DNA of 64,000 bases from Lingula anatina (Eukaryota > Brachiopoda > Lingulata > Lingulida > Lingulidae), in assembly GCF_001039355.2 (NCBI RefSeq), contig NW_019776113.1, forward strand, positions 561,420 to 625,419, in the 5' to 3' direction. Shown piece by piece: positions 1 through 13,220 of the stretch (its first letter is position 1; each line of letters starts with the position of its first letter). The translations under genes were made by a program, and so were the position numbers. The notes under the pieces were generated by a model. It was not told where the DNA came from. It did no database searches and saw only the letters and a list, made by a program, of their open reading frames with translations.

Positions 1-22
1 ATACATTCAAGATTGTGTCTGA

Positions 23-208
23 CTATGGCCACATTCAGAATAGGGGACTAACTAGTCTGAGGGTCAAATATGGCGACCCACTACAAAGCTTTCCATCTAA
101 TTCACTAAAAGACATTGAATAGATATTCCATGGGGAAGTGTTCTGCAAAGTGGGTTGGCCATATTTGACCCTCGGACTATTTAGTCCCCTATTCTGAATG
201 GGGCCTAT
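23..208. mobile_element. Foldback MITE with ~50-bp terminal inverted repeats
   Basis: The left arm (about 32-83) and right arm (about 149-200) are near-perfect reverse complements. The outer ends carry GAATG-type motifs, and the element is only about 180 bp with no coding capacity. This is the structure of a miniature inverted-repeat DNA transposon. It lies just upstream of the first myosin exon, presumably in an intron. The ends resemble those of the MITE at 48097-48635. Confidence 0.75.
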
Positions 209-259
209 GCTGTTAAAATTTGGTTTTATGTAAGTGACTTGGAATTTGTCAATTTTTAG

Positions 260-878
260 GTGTTATCCCCCCATGTGTTTGCCATAGCCCAGGAAGCCTA
301 CAGTCACATGAGGCAACAAGTGGGGAGAATGAACCAGAGTGTTATAGTCAGCGGAGAGAGTGGCTCTGGAAAGGTGAGTGTGTGGTGTGGTAGAAGAGGG
401 GACGTCTTGAGAAGGTCCAAAGGTTCATGGGTCCAAAAAGTGGTAACATTTTTGTTTTTTAATCAAGGGTTCGTTGGTCCGAAGGTTCTATTATGAACAT
501 TCAGACCAATGAACCCCAGGACTTTTGCTACGGCCCCGTAGGAGAGACAGAAGTGATGGGAATCACATGAGGTTTTGCAACATATATAAAGCTAGAATCC
601 GTAATCTTTGGAGGAGGCAGGGTCAGCAAGAATGGAAGTTCAAGACAGAGAGTTCAGCATAGCAATCCATAAGAGCTCACAGATTTTATCTAAGAATGTT
701 TTTATGGTTGTTTTCTCGTATAAATACTGTTGAATTACAGTCCTTAATAAACCAGTATAAAATCAACATGTTTTGTGTGCCATTTATCTATTGCTCTCTA
801 AGCTGACATTATAGGTGTAGATAGTTTCACAATATCAGCAGTTGCATTTGAGGCTGGGATGGTTTTAATTGGATTGTG

Positions 879-950
<72 letters not shown>

Positions 951-3900
951 ACATAGAGTAGAGTAATAGAGAAGTGGCAATGGTTGTGGTAGATGTGACA
1001 GTAGTGATCCAGATAATATTTTCAGTAGAGATGTGTTTACAGGAGAAATGTACAGATGTGGTAGGTGTGATGGTGATAATTGTACTGGGAGATATTGCGT
1101 TGGTTTTCTTTTCACTAAGAGAAATAATCTGCATGTCACTGTTGGTTTTTGATACAACAATAAAGTCTGTGCATTTTGACAATTTGGCTGTTTTGGAGAA
1201 TTGAGCTGAAAGAAAAAGTTTTCCCATCATTAAAAATGACACCCAAAGCAATTTATTTGAAATTCATATGTTAATTTAAATAAATTTGTATTTATACTGG
1301 GAAGTTCAGTTATATCTTTTAATATTTCTTCTAATACCTGACTAGGCTTAGTCACTACAACTTTGAATTTTCATTAATAACATTATTTTCGATTGTTTTA
1401 GACTGTCACTGCCAAACACCTGATGAAATACCTGACCAGTATCTCCAACTCCAATGCTGGGTAAGTACTGAATGTAAACATATATTAAGTTGACCATATT
1501 TTTACCGGATTTTAATTTGGAGTCAAAAAATCATTGAAATCACTGAAAATGAATGAATTCGAAAATGGAGATATTTTTTTAAATGAAAGTGACCTTAGGA
1601 AACCCGGCAGTTTTGGTTATGCTTATGGAAACATAGTTTGTGTTTATTATTAACTTATAGAGAACTGTTCTTGAAAGTATGTCAATGGGTGATATTTATT
1701 TACCGCTTCTGTCTTCAGTGATACTGGAACAAGAATTGAAAGCAGGATCTTAGATTCCAATCCAATTCTAGAAGCATTTGGTAAGATGAGGCGAGAAGGA
1801 GTATTGAGTGGGACAGTATTTATTTTCATAAAAGTTCATTCAATTAGTTAAAAATTTTTTAAGTCTACTCTTACTGAAAAGCCTGTCTCAGAAAAAGTTA
1901 AAACTTATTTATGAAACTATGTGGAAATAATGCATCCCACACTTATTATGGTCATTATGACTTCATAGGTCTTGTGTCTGGTTTTTTCTAAAAGTGAAAT
2001 ATGTCAGATGTTTTAAAATATGGCAAAGTATTTAAAAATTATAAATTAATAAAAAATATTAGTGAAAAGTTTTAACCAAGTGCTTTATATTTCAATTAGC
2101 ATTATTATAAATCTCCAGGACAAAAGAATACTTTTGAATTTATGTATTTGTCTCAAATTCTAAGAAGATTTATTCATTTAACTTGTATTTTTACACTCTA
2201 ACCTGTATCTTTACACTTTTAATTAACAATTTTATTAATCTTCTTCTCTTTTTTAAAATTTTTACTTTATATTTTATATATTGTGCAATCCAACCATTTT
2301 AGTTGCAAATAAATATTATTATATTAGGAAATGCAAGCACCAGTAGAAACAGCAACAGTTCGCGGTTTGGAAAATACATCCAGTTACAGTTTCAAAGGTA
2401 ATTTGTGGAACAAATTGGAAGCTACTGTAGTTGACACAGTTTTACTTATCACTTAAAATTTTAGTTTTTTTATGAGGTATTTTTACTAGCATGAATTACT
2501 TAAAATGAGTTGTTTTTCTGTTTTCCATTTAAGTTTTATTTGTGTATCTTAGATTTTGGGTGATAAATTAAATCTTCTGAAAATATTAAGAAAATTTATT
2601 GTGGGTTACTGGATATGTTTTAGATAATTAGGTATATATTTAATATTAATTTTCCAGGAATGGTCAGATTCTTGGTGCTTCCATCCAAACATATCTCTTG
2701 GAGAAAACTAGAGTTGTTCATCAGGCAGAAAATGAGAGGAATTTCCACATCTTTTATCAGGTAAGGTAATGGTTGTTTACAAGACTTTTCAGTGCTTGGA
2801 ATATTTTTTTATGAAGCACATCATGCACAATCCTATTTATTTTCAAAATGACAGACAAGAAGTGTTTGGATTTTTATTGTTTATTTATTTTCAGCCTAGC
2901 AATCAGTTTGAAAGGCATTTCATAGTATAATACACTTGAAACTTGAACACAGCTCTGAACACAGAAGTTATTCTTTAAATAAATAAAATGGTAAAGTGGG
3001 CACCCTTTGCCAAAGCAGACGGGTAAATGGCCACAAAGCATACTTGACAGTATAGAGAATTGCACATACATGTACTTACTTAGGGCTGTGAAAAAAATTC
3101 TCACTTGTCAAACATAAATGATTTCCCGAAACTGTTAATGTGAAGCAAGCTAAACATTAAATTAAAACTAAACCTACTCATGTTAATATTCCAATGTAAA
3201 ATTGTTAATAAAAAACTGTTTCAGCACAATGTTATGTTAAATATATAGCACACAATTGAGCATGAGTAATATACATGGTCTAACCAAAGTTGATGGACAA
3301 TTATGGGGAAAAAACAAGAAAAAAAATGATAAACTGAACCAAACTACTGTAATAAATTCAATAACTCCAATATCAAATAAATTAAATCTAAAGGAAATGC
3401 ATCTCTACAGCAATGAAAATGGAATTTAATATTGTACACACACACATTTTAGTACATTACAGTATACTCACTAGAAGATGAATGCCTACATTACAAGAAG
3501 TGAACAGGATACTAATGTCATGTACTGTATTTCAGATGTTAAATGGGGGAAATGATGTGGAGAAGGAGGAATGGCTCGGACGCAAGGACTCCTTGTTTAA
3601 AATGATTACAAATCATGGCGCATGCACAGGTGATTTGTCCCCATGACTATACATAGCTGAACACTTTGTATTTATTATGGAAAAACTGATCATGTGTTTT
3701 TGAGCTTGATAATTTCTTTTCACTGTTAGAAGTAGAATTCTATTTTGTATAAAAATATCAGTCAGTCTTAAATGAGATGTGTGTACATGCATACTCGGCT
3801 CAAGCTAAATTTTATTCAGATATTCCTTGTTACTGTCAGATAGAACTGTTTAAATGGTTAGTCATCTGATTCTAGTCAAACTGTTATTTCTAATAATTAT

Positions 3901-3990
3901 TAAACAGAAGACCAACAAAGTTGGAGACAGACGAGGGAGGCAATGGAAGACATTGGGATTACAGCCCAGCAGCAGGATAGCATATTCAAG
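260..3990 (+). CDS. Myosin motor domain fragment, probably unconventional myosin XIX (7 exons)
   Basis: Seven exons with good acceptor and donor sites and compatible phases: 260-373, 1402-1460, 1719-1780, 2328-2397, 2658-2760, 3536-3629, 3908-3990 (about 195 aa). Exon 1 ends exactly at the P-loop GESGSGK. The next exons carry [19 protein letters not shown], the switch I-type NNSSRFGK region (here [12 protein letters not shown]), and [10 protein letters not shown]...ERNFHIFYQ. The last ends in a REAM..IGI....IFK block. Myosins are actin-based ATPase motors. The short loops and the wording around the P-loop and the REAM block fit class XIX, a mitochondria-associated myosin, better than class II or V (family judgement from memory). 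The N-terminus lies before the window. The next expected exon (LHLGN region) was not found downstream, so the gene is incomplete here. Confidence 0.85.
886..948. repeat. (GA)n microsatellite
   Basis: About 30 uninterrupted GA dinucleotides in a myosin intron. The long Ser/Leu reading frames over it are artefacts of the repeat. Confidence 0.95.
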
Positions 3991-4461
3991 GTAAAACTGA
4001 ATGGCTAGCCTATTTCCACTGTGTAAAATAAATAACCCTAACTGCATCTGTTATCATTTTTGCCCTCCCCATATGTCTTAACATGGTTGTTAATACACAC
4101 AAATGAACATTTGACAAAATTTAAGATACAAATGACATATTCTAAAAGAATTTCACATCATGTCGTGGCTCATGGTCACATAAATAAACACTCAAACACC
4201 AGACACAATTTAGAGATCAATAATTGGAATGGATCACGTATAGCACCCTTTTTACTGTGACTTTCAGTCACTGCGGTGAGCAAGATTTCACATGTAATGC
4301 CATAGACCATTAATTTATCAAACAAATACCCTAGACCATCAATTTATCAAACTAATCTATCAATATGTGCATCTCTACTTCATGTTATTTCATATTTTAC
4401 TAATTCAAGTGGAGATAATTAGTTCAGCTCTACATTTGGGCTATCATTTGAATTGACACTG

Positions 4462-6282
4462 CTAAGTTGTACTGGATCTACCATGGAAAGATCGCTTGTT
4501 TGTAGCAATTTCCAACACAGCTGCTGTCATCTGTGTTCCATTCGTCACTCGGTCAATTTGGATAGATTTTGGCAAGATTCCCTTTTCTAGGGTCACCTTA
4601 AACTCCTGCCCTTTGCCTCGGACACGCTGCATGTCTATGTTACAATATAACAGTTCTGCATTGTTGTCATCCTTGAAAATGAGGGCATCTTCATGGTGGA
4701 GGCAGAGCCTGCCAGCTTGGTAACCACAGTTCAGCAGAGCCTGGTGGTACTTCCTTAACAGTGGCGCCATCTTTTCTACTTCCTGGTTTGAGCAGACTAT
4801 TGTGAGGGTGCGCACAGGAATCTCCTGTGGCAGGAATGCAGAGAAGTCACACATACACACACCAAGATTTCTCAGGTTTTTCAATTTCTTTCTGAGCTTA
4901 CGAATGGTCTCTTTGTCTTTTTCCATTTGGACCACCCAGTACTCCTGGTAGTCGCCAAAGTCTTGAATGGTATATTCAACTTTGTTGGAATCTGACATTT
5001 GTGAATGGCACTTGTCTGTCACATCCTCAAAAGGTTCAATATCACCATCAGACATTCGCCGTCTTCTGTTCCTGGACTTGTGCAAGACTAGTGACTCGTT
5101 TTGGGATTGAGCAAACTCTGGATTGGAAGGAATAGTTGTGGTTACTATGATTTCTTTAACTTCAGTGTCAGGATTGCTGCTAATAGTGAATCGCCGTCCA
5201 GGTCTTATCTGATCGAACATCTCTCCATGCGCCAGCTCCTCAACTTGCAACATGGTGGGTTGGTATTCAGCAGTGCCCACAGTTGCCTCTGTTTTCATTG
5301 CACCAGGTGGAAAATTAAAAGTGAATTTCTCCAGGGAAATCACAGCACCTATTTCTGAAACTCTGCGGGTCATTTTGTGTCTCTCTGTTGTTTGGGGCGT
5401 ACACAGGGGTAAGAACGGCTTGGATCGGACTGGATGGGCTGATTTAGCTTGTCTCATTTTGTTGTTGGACTGGATGAGATTAGGTCTGTCAGTATGGCTA
5501 CCTAGATTCCCCAGTTGTGCATGTTGCTCTTGGCTTGGCATTTCAAAACTCCTGCCAGGAAGAGCTGCAATAGGGAACCTATTAGCTGCCTCAGGTTTTG
5601 GTCTGAAAGGCAGTTCTTGGTTTTTGATAAGAATTATTTTCTTTGTTAGAGCATCTATTTGTTTTTGAAGTTTGTCAATCTCCACAAACTTTGCAGTGGT
5701 TTGTGATTGCACACTGTTGAATTCCTTTATGATTTCCTCAGTCTGGACTTCAGATTCTGAAGTTTCGACGTATTCCGTCCCCACTTCTGCATCTGCATAT
5801 TCAGGCTGAGGCTCTGGCTCTGGCTCTGGCTCTGGTTCCATAACTGGCTCTGGTTCTGGCTCAGGTTGTATTCTAGCCGTCATTTCAGGCTCAGAATCGG
5901 GTACCTCTGGCTCTGGCTCAGGTTCAGGCTCTGGTGGTGGAGGGGGTGGGATTTTGGCAGCAGTCTGTACTAAAAGTACTTTCAAGCTCTCTATCTCCTC
6001 TTTGAAATTCGAAGCATCCTCTTTACTTTTGGCTATTTCTTTGTACTGTCGGCGTATCATTTCTTCTTGCATTTTGATCTTCTGCCTTAGTACCATTTCT
6101 TGTTTTTTGAAGGCTTTCTCATCTAGTTTTTTATCGTCTCCAGATTCTGATGTGTGAAGTGTAACTGCTGTTGTCATGTTGTTTGAAAGCCGTGCCTCTA
6201 CTTCCCGTAACTGTATGCTTAGTAGGATCCTGATGATGACTGTCTGATGGCGCTCCCATGCTGAAATGAAGAGATACTTAGT

Positions 6283-6319
<37 letters not shown>

Positions 6320-9300
6320 TATTTAAATGATAAAATAAATGACATAGAAAATTAACTTCCAAGGCATCTGCTTTAATAATTCTGCTTTACAAATTTACTA
6401 TCCTCATTTTAGAAAATCCGAAACTTTGAAGCTAAATTTTGGTCTAATTGAAACACTATTTGCACCATTTATCGCTTCAATATATTGCAACAAAGTAATT
6501 TTTAGTGAATTAAAAAACAGAGAAGTTTTTTGAAGGATAATTTCCTACCTTCTGTGAGAAATTCGGAGTTCATCTGCCTGAGGTGTTGCTCCGAGTCCTG
6601 CTGGGTATTCTTGATGACAGTGACCAGCTTGGTGAGTCCCACCCCTCCCAGTGGCACCATGCTGTGTAGGAAGGTGGCAATCTCCTGAACCTGGCTCTTG
6701 GCATTCTCCTGAAGAATGGTCAGAATTGTTGCAGTTAAGACCCATATTGTCATAATTACGTAAAAAAATGAAGATGTATTTTGTTAGCAGTTGAATATGT
6801 GGAATTGCTTGTAAAAGTTACAGAAATCTATTTTACTTTCTGTCTGCCAATCACCAGTGATTTGTAGATTTGTTTTGATATTTGACTGAGAGATTTATTT
6901 TGCCAATAATTGATAAAGTTGCCAGTGAAAATAGCACCTCAATCATTATTGCTGATAAACTTATGACTTATGTAATAAGTTATTTATAAAGTCATCTATT
7001 TCACTTTAGACTTTAGTGTGCCAATCACCACTGAAGTTGTAAATTTACTCTGACAGATGGTATTTGACTGAGAGATATATTTTGCCATCAATTGATAAAG
7101 TTGCCAGTGAAAGTAGCACCACAATCATTGCTGCTGATAAAATTATGACTTATGTAAAAAGTTATTTATAAAGTCATCTATTTTACTTAAGACTGCAGTC
7201 TGCCAATCAGCAATGAATTTGTAGACTTGCTCTGATAGTTGGTATTTGATTGAGAGATGCATTTTGTCAATAATTGAACAAATTGCTTGTGAAAGTGCCA
7301 TCTCAATCATGGCTGATGATAAACTTACAACATATGACTTATGTTTAAAAAATATTTATAAAGTCATCTATTTGATTTTAGAACACGGTCTGCCAAACAC
7401 CACTGAATTGGAAGATTAACGCTGATAGTTGGTGTTAGACATGGAGATTTTCACAAAGCTTGTTTTATTCACTTTTGACATTTTGATACATTTGATATTC
7501 TGAATGAATCACTCATCTAAAAAATCAATGAAGATAACAGGAAAGCCTGTCTTATTGATTTCATGATTTCATCTAATGTGATGTAACGGCAGCTTTCCAG
7601 CGGGAATGCATTGTGAAATGAACGTTCCAGACAGATTCCGCTTGGATTTGGTCGTCGTCTTGACAACCTTTTCTCTAGTCGTGTTAGCTGAAGGCCCCAT
7701 TGTTGTCTCAGCAATGATTTAGATTAACTGCCACTGATTACATTCACTCTCAGTTATTAACAGTCTCCCAAGGGCTTTCTTGTGCGGTATGTTTGCTTTT
7801 ATAGTGAAAGTCTGATCTTTGCAGGTGTTTGAATATAATTCATTAAATATGCAGACTGATACAATTGCTCCTATTTCTATTGACTTGGCCCATTGGGTCA
7901 CTACTTTTCCCTGGCTTATTATGGGCATAACAATACATCCAAAATATTGTATGGAATACACTGGTCTATCCAAGTTTGAAGCCACTGCTTTATGATAGTT
8001 ATCCGTTCCACAGTTTTTTTTATTTTATTTAAGACTGGCTTAAAAGGACACATTTGAATTATTCTTTCATGCAGAATGCAGTTGGAATAGACTTTTATCT
8101 CAAGAGAAAATGATGAAGTTTGTGAAAGACTGATATCTTCAACATTGTAGTAATACTAGAATTGGGTTTTAGTTTGGATCATTGTCATTTACTTACAGTA
8201 TGTACCATATCTTTGAATTAGAATAATTGTTTTTTAAAAAAGTATTCCAAACAGGTGTGTTTAATTTAGTAAATTTAATTGTTTGGGATTTTCTTGTAGA
8301 AATTATGCATGGTTTTAAGTGAAATGATTATATTGATGCAATTCAAAAATCCTTGATGTAAAAAGTAACACTCATGCATTACAAAAATATTGTTATAAGC
8401 TATTGTGTTTCATATTTGACAGGCTTTGTGATGCTCGCCACTAATACATTTCTAAATGCAATTGGCTCTATTCTAATCCAACTGCAAACATGACTGTTGC
8501 ACTTAGAGAGGAGGCAAAGTAAATAAGCGGTACAAAGATAAAGTGACTTCAGATGTTCAGTCCAATGGGTAGGCTCTAAGTCAGCCTAAAGCACCGCGGT
8601 AAAAGAGGGAAATGCAAATACAGTATATTCTCTTCTTGCTGCTGTCTTTTGGCAAAACTAAACAAAAAATTTGCATACAATCATGGCCTGGTGCCAACCA
8701 CCTGACTAGCACATCAAAAACACCGTTGTGAACTTAGGTGACTTAACTTAAAACAAACTTTCTTTAGCTTTTCAATTGCACTTGCTTACGCCAGTGACCT
8801 TAACTATGCATTGGCAAATGACCCGAACGCTGGGCGCAACCTCAACAAGGTTTACCTTTAGAAAAGAACAGTGTTTGTTACCTTGACATGTTTTTGGAGA
8901 CAAAACTACCCATGGGAAAATTGTAACCACCGTTAGAGGGAATGTCGATGCACTTACTTGGAGAGCTTTATCTCCTCATTGATTTGCCTTTGGTATTGAT
9001 TCATGTAAAATCAAACTCTTAGATGTGAAACTGCCCTATGGTTTGACCTACGTTTGATGTTGATTTAAGTGTTAATAAGAAAGCAGAAAACTAATTGTAC
9101 CATGAAAAATGACTATGAAATAGTCTATTCATATTGCTTCAGGTATCTTATCATTTATGAATGCACTTTGCCAGGAATCTTTCATCTTCATTTTCTAACA
9201 TTCACTGGGGATATTTCCAGAGTTAGCTGGTTGGTAATAGAGATATGGATATTACTATTAGGTTAAAATATCCACTCATCTGATTTTTTTTTCTTTCTTT

Positions 9301-10655
9301 CTGTATACCAGTTAGTGTTAGTTAGTAACTACAGTAATTTAAGTAATATATTTTTAGAAAACCTATAATAAAAAAAAATCAGATTGCCAGGCTTCATCAG
9401 TTCAAAAACACTCCTGTCTTTACAGTTTTTATATTGATGTTTTTTACATAATAGATTAATAATAAAAAAAGTCAGTTTTGAGTGATTTATATATAAATTC
9501 CATCAGTTTTTTTTTCAAGTGAATTATGGTTTTAAATGTATATTGAATGCTAATTAATTCTGCTATCTTATTTTCATTTTGTGAATCTTGACAATAAAAG
9601 GTTTTTAAAATGATGTTAATAGATAAAGCCAGAGTAAAATCTTGTTATTTTTCTTATAAGCTTTTCTTTAATAACAAAAACTTAACTGTTTGCCCTCTTT
9701 ATAATTATCTATTGTTGAATATATTGTGAAAACATTATATATATACGTACACAAATTAAAATTCCTGTTTGATTTGAACATCTTGACAAAAGTTTCATTG
9801 AGCAGTAACTCTAAAAGACATCTCTATCTCATTGCATTGAGTTTTGACACTAGAAGATTCCTGCTCTATCTCAATGCATTGAGTGATGACACTAGAAGAG
9901 ACCCACTCTATTTCACTGCATTGAGAAACCAGAAATGGTCAATTCCTTACAGGAATATTGGGATAAAATTCAATTAAACTAATTTTGTGGAATTCAGTGT
10001 ATTTTTTCATTCAGGACAAAATCAAAATTAATTTTTTTGATTTTTTCACCTGTTTCAAATGAAATTTATTGCAATCTGTGACACCTTTATGAACCTCTTG
10101 TGTTTTTATTGTTTTGAGACTTGTGTAAGTTGTATAATGCTTACCATTCACAAAACTCAATTAAGTTTGATACAAAATCTGCCCCCTTTGCCATTCAAGA
10201 TAATTATTAGATATAAAATATTTAAATTGGAGGCAATAAAAATTAATAATAATAAAATATGGGTTGCTCACCATTGAAAAAATATCTTAAGTTTGTATTA
10301 AATTTAACATGTAGACAAGAGGTATGGAAGCTCATCGGTAATTTCTGTGTGAACTTTATCAAAATATTCTTGTCACGTTATTTTTTCAAAAGTATTTATA
10401 TATTGAGATGGTAGGGAAAAAACTAGATCTTTTCACTTAACATCTTACAGGTAAGAACATACAATGCACTGGTTAGCTTCTACTGGAAGCCATTTTGTTG
10501 TGTTTGGACATAGCCCTCACCTTGATAAATCGTTTTGTGGCATAATCACAGAGACCATCGTTGTTACAGGCACTGTAGAAGTCATCTGAAGTAATCAAAT
10601 GTTTACACAAATAATCCAAGTTCTTTTTCAGTTCCTGTTCCTTCTTATTATCCAT
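4462..10655 (-). CDS. CARD / coiled-coil / ZU5-UPA-like protein, paralogue 1 (no C-terminal CARD)
   Basis: Three exons: 10521-10655 (ATG start, 45 codons), 6549-6708 (160 nt) and 4462-6260 (stop). All join in phase with GT-AG introns to give about 697 aa. Residues 1-98 look like a CARD split between helices 3 and 4; the exon lengths and phases match paralogue 2. Then come a Lys/Glu-rich coiled coil (about 140-190), a run of Pro followed by EPEP repeats (about 203-255), another coiled coil, a ZU5-like domain (about 395-540, with FNFPPGAM resembling the IPPGA motif), a short basic coiled coil, and a UPA-like domain (about 565-690; CMCDF...LIFKDD...RGKGQEF). The stop follows the UPA region. No CARD exon was seen between it and the convergent myosin exon at 3990. 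CARD and ZU5-UPA domains are typical of death-fold signalling (PIDD, UNC5, FIIND proteins). The biochemical role of this protein is unknown. Confidence 0.8.
5780..5945 (-). repeat. Coding Glu-Pro repeat with polyproline lead-in
   Basis: Repeated GGCTCT/GGTTCT-type triplets encode six or more prolines and then long EPEPEP tracts in paralogue 1. Paralogues 2 and 3 lack it, so it is a paralogue-specific low-complexity linker between two coiled coils. Confidence 0.85.
6280..6316. repeat. (TAA)n microsatellite
   Basis: About ten TAA units immediately upstream (in gene sense) of the acceptor for exon 3 of CARD/ZU5 gene 1. On the minus strand they form part of the T-rich tract before that acceptor. 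Confidence 0.9.
6840..7455. repeat. ~180-bp tandem repeat, about 3.3 diverged copies
   Basis: Units begin near 6842, 7018, 7199 and 7388. Each starts with a TCTGCCAATCACCA-like phrase and shares the phrases TTTGACTGAGAGAT, GATAAAGTTGCCAGTGAAA and TTATAAAGTCATCTATTT. Divergence between copies is moderate. The array lies in the 3.8-kb intron 1 of CARD/ZU5 gene 1; I see no coding potential in it. Confidence 0.85.
7456..10520. other. Remainder of gene 1 intron 1, no supported gene
   Basis: AT-rich sequence with short chance reading frames only. A small imperfect tandem repeat at about 9815-9930 has three units of about 51 bp containing CATTGAG and GACACTAGAAGA. I see no RNA gene or recognisable transposon protein. 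Confidence 0.6.
9815..9930. repeat. ~51-bp tandem repeat, three units
   Basis: Three consecutive units share CTCTATCTCATTGCATTGAG followed by TGACACTAGAAGA, with a few substitutions. Confidence 0.8.
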
Positions 10656-12204
10656 ATTGGAATCTGTGTTTATCAGAAATGGTTAGTTTCATCGTCATCT
10701 CCCGTCATGTCTCATTGCTGTTTCTGAACTTCTAACAACCTGTTTTTCAGACGTCTGGTTAATATACAGAACAATGATCTTGGTTTCACGCCAAACACAT
10801 TTCACTTTATGCTCATTTCACAAAATTGTTTTGAATCAACACTGAGGTTTGCTACCTGCATAAAGGAGATGTTGTGATTAGAAAGGTGCACCATTCTTCT
10901 GATTGTTTGTGCTTCTGAGGCGCAGCGTGTGAACACAATGCCGTGTTTGCATGACTTAGACCATGGGCACAATCGGCTTTTTCTATGCAAACTTTTGAAA
11001 TTTCATGCATGGTGCATTTTAGTTTTCTTCATTAAAATCATATTCATAAATTCTCCTACTTGAACTGGTTGGCGAAAAGTAAAGAGTTTGTTCTGAAACA
11101 AAGAAAGGCTGAAATGTACAGAAATCACCGTGAATGGACACTGAATGGCTACCAGCTCTGTTGCTATACAGTTCAAGTGTGTATAAGCATCATGGGCCTG
11201 TCGACCAAAGCAGTACCATTTCCACAAGGGGCACTTGACGTAAACAAGCACCTGCTTCCCCTCTCACAGGGGGTTATGTCATATTGGTCATTATTGATAA
11301 TTTATTATGGTCATATGGACACGGTTCAACTGTGTCAGCTGCACATAAATGGGAATGGTCAGCTTTTGTTTGGTTTTAATCAAGTGAAGTTGTTTGCTTC
11401 ATCTAATTACATAGTTTGATTTGTGATATCAATAACAATTTTCGGTCAAGCAGTGCTTATATATATTTTTTCATTTTTCAATTTTGTTATAATAATCTTA
11501 TTTCGAGGAATATTAAGTAAACTGTTAATATTCTTCTTTCTTTCTTTTATTAATTATTTTTTATATATATAATAGATCATAAAAATTGCAATGTTCCAAA
11601 ACTAAATAATATTTTTGGTTATGGTAGGTGAAACAAACAGTCAAGTTGAGTATTTTTCTCTGTTTTAAAAAATATAATCTTTAAATTTAAACCAGGACAT
11701 GACAATTTGTAATATGATAAATTAATGATATTGCTTTATTTTTTAATTTCCTTGTTAACTACAAGCTGAAATTTGACCATTTTACTTAAAAAAACTTGTG
11801 ATTACTTCATTCGCATAATTTTTTTTGAATAGCAGAAATTTAAAATCAGTTTTTTTAATCTTATTTTTCAGTGTCTTTAGATAGTTGGTAATATGTTTAA
11901 TGGTTGAAATAATTATTTCATTAAAGCCCTTCAGTGAAATTGTGCTTCATGTAATATTGGGTATATTGTGAAATAGAAAACCGCCTCTCAACATTTATGT
12001 TTATGTAATTGTTGCCGGCTTGTTGAACATGAATACATTGTAGCGACTCAAGTTGCTAGTCCAATCAAAATGCTTTATCAATGTTGTGAGGTTATAGAGT
12101 CTGTGAGTAGACCAAAGTGCCATCTATTGACTATTTCCTTTTTGTTGACAGTGTCTATGTTTCACAAATTCGATACAAACCAATGACTAAAAATAATTAA
12201 TTTT

Positions 12205-12860
12205 TGTTGTGGGGAACCACCTTAAGACCATCCCGGGGCCCCACATTATATTAAAACGACCCTTTATAATAAAACCCAAGGTTGAGGCACAATGAGCTCA
12301 CATCTTTGGATAACGCTATCTGTAATGATGCTACAGAGATTCCCAGGTTCCATGTCTTAAATTCTGCACATGGAAAAGAATGAAACACTCCATGTTGAAA
12401 CTTCAACAGAATTTATTTTGCTACACTAAAAGTTACATGATACAAGTATGACCTCTCTCTCCTCCTCTCTCTCTATCTCCTCTCTCCTTCTTCTATCCAG
12501 TTTCCCCTAAATTTTAGTTTACAGATTTTTATACTAAACTTTATCAATTAAACTGTCCATCACATAACTTAAAAACTGATTGGTTACTTCAGACACAAGT
12601 CCACCCCCTCACGGTGGGCACTCCCAATAATTCCATATAACCAAGCTCTAACTGATTACTGGCTTCAAAACAAAGGACATTAAAATTTGAACTGCAAGAT
12701 GTGAAATATTATCTGAAGCTACTTATACACCTTGGCTTCCCAAGTGTGTATTTAACAGACAAAGGCTTCCACTGATTGAATTAATACTTCATCATGTATG
12801 AAAGTTTTAAGAGTACTACTAATTACACTTACTTTTTCTATACTGTGGTTCCTGACACAT
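12205..12860. mobile_element. Possible solo LTR or other repeat remnant
   Basis: The segment begins TGTTGTGGGGAACC and ends GGTTCCTGACA, so it has short TG...CA inverted ends flanked by T-rich DNA. A phrase with CTATACTGTGGTTCCTGACA recurs at about 13362-13382, suggesting a second partial copy. No protein-coding sequence and no clear target-site duplication were found, so the call is tentative. Confidence 0.3.
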
Positions 12861-13126
12861 TTTTCCTTTTCCCAAGCAAGAAAAATGGAATATTTATATG
12901 ACATTTTTCTTCTAGTGTGGTAATTGCCATTGAAATATATAATTATATTACATTATATACATTAAAGTTTTTAATAACGGTCACATAAGCCTTTCCTATA
13001 AATTATATACACCTTAGCACAACTTTTAATTATAATATAAACAACATTTTAAAAATTATGAACACTGAAGAATGATAATAGCAATAACAATGCTACATGT
13101 ATAAGCAACATGAAAAATATGTACAT

Positions 13127-13220
13127 CGCAAGCTTTGATACTGAGAATATAAGCATAACCATGAGAAGTATTTCGCAAGCTTTGATACTGAGAATATAAG
13201 CATAACCATGAGAAATTTTT
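13127..13220. repeat. 47-bp tandem duplication
   Basis: Two almost identical units of CGCAAGCTTTGATACTGAGA plus its continuation, starting at 13127 and 13174. Confidence 0.9.

Noticed and set aside
798-1251. Minus-strand 120-128-aa reading frames
   Set aside because: They are produced by translation of the (GA)n microsatellite inside a myosin intron; no other coding signal.
5101-5668. Plus-strand 85- and 138-aa frames
   Set aside because: Shadows of exon 3 of CARD/ZU5 gene 1 on the opposite strand.
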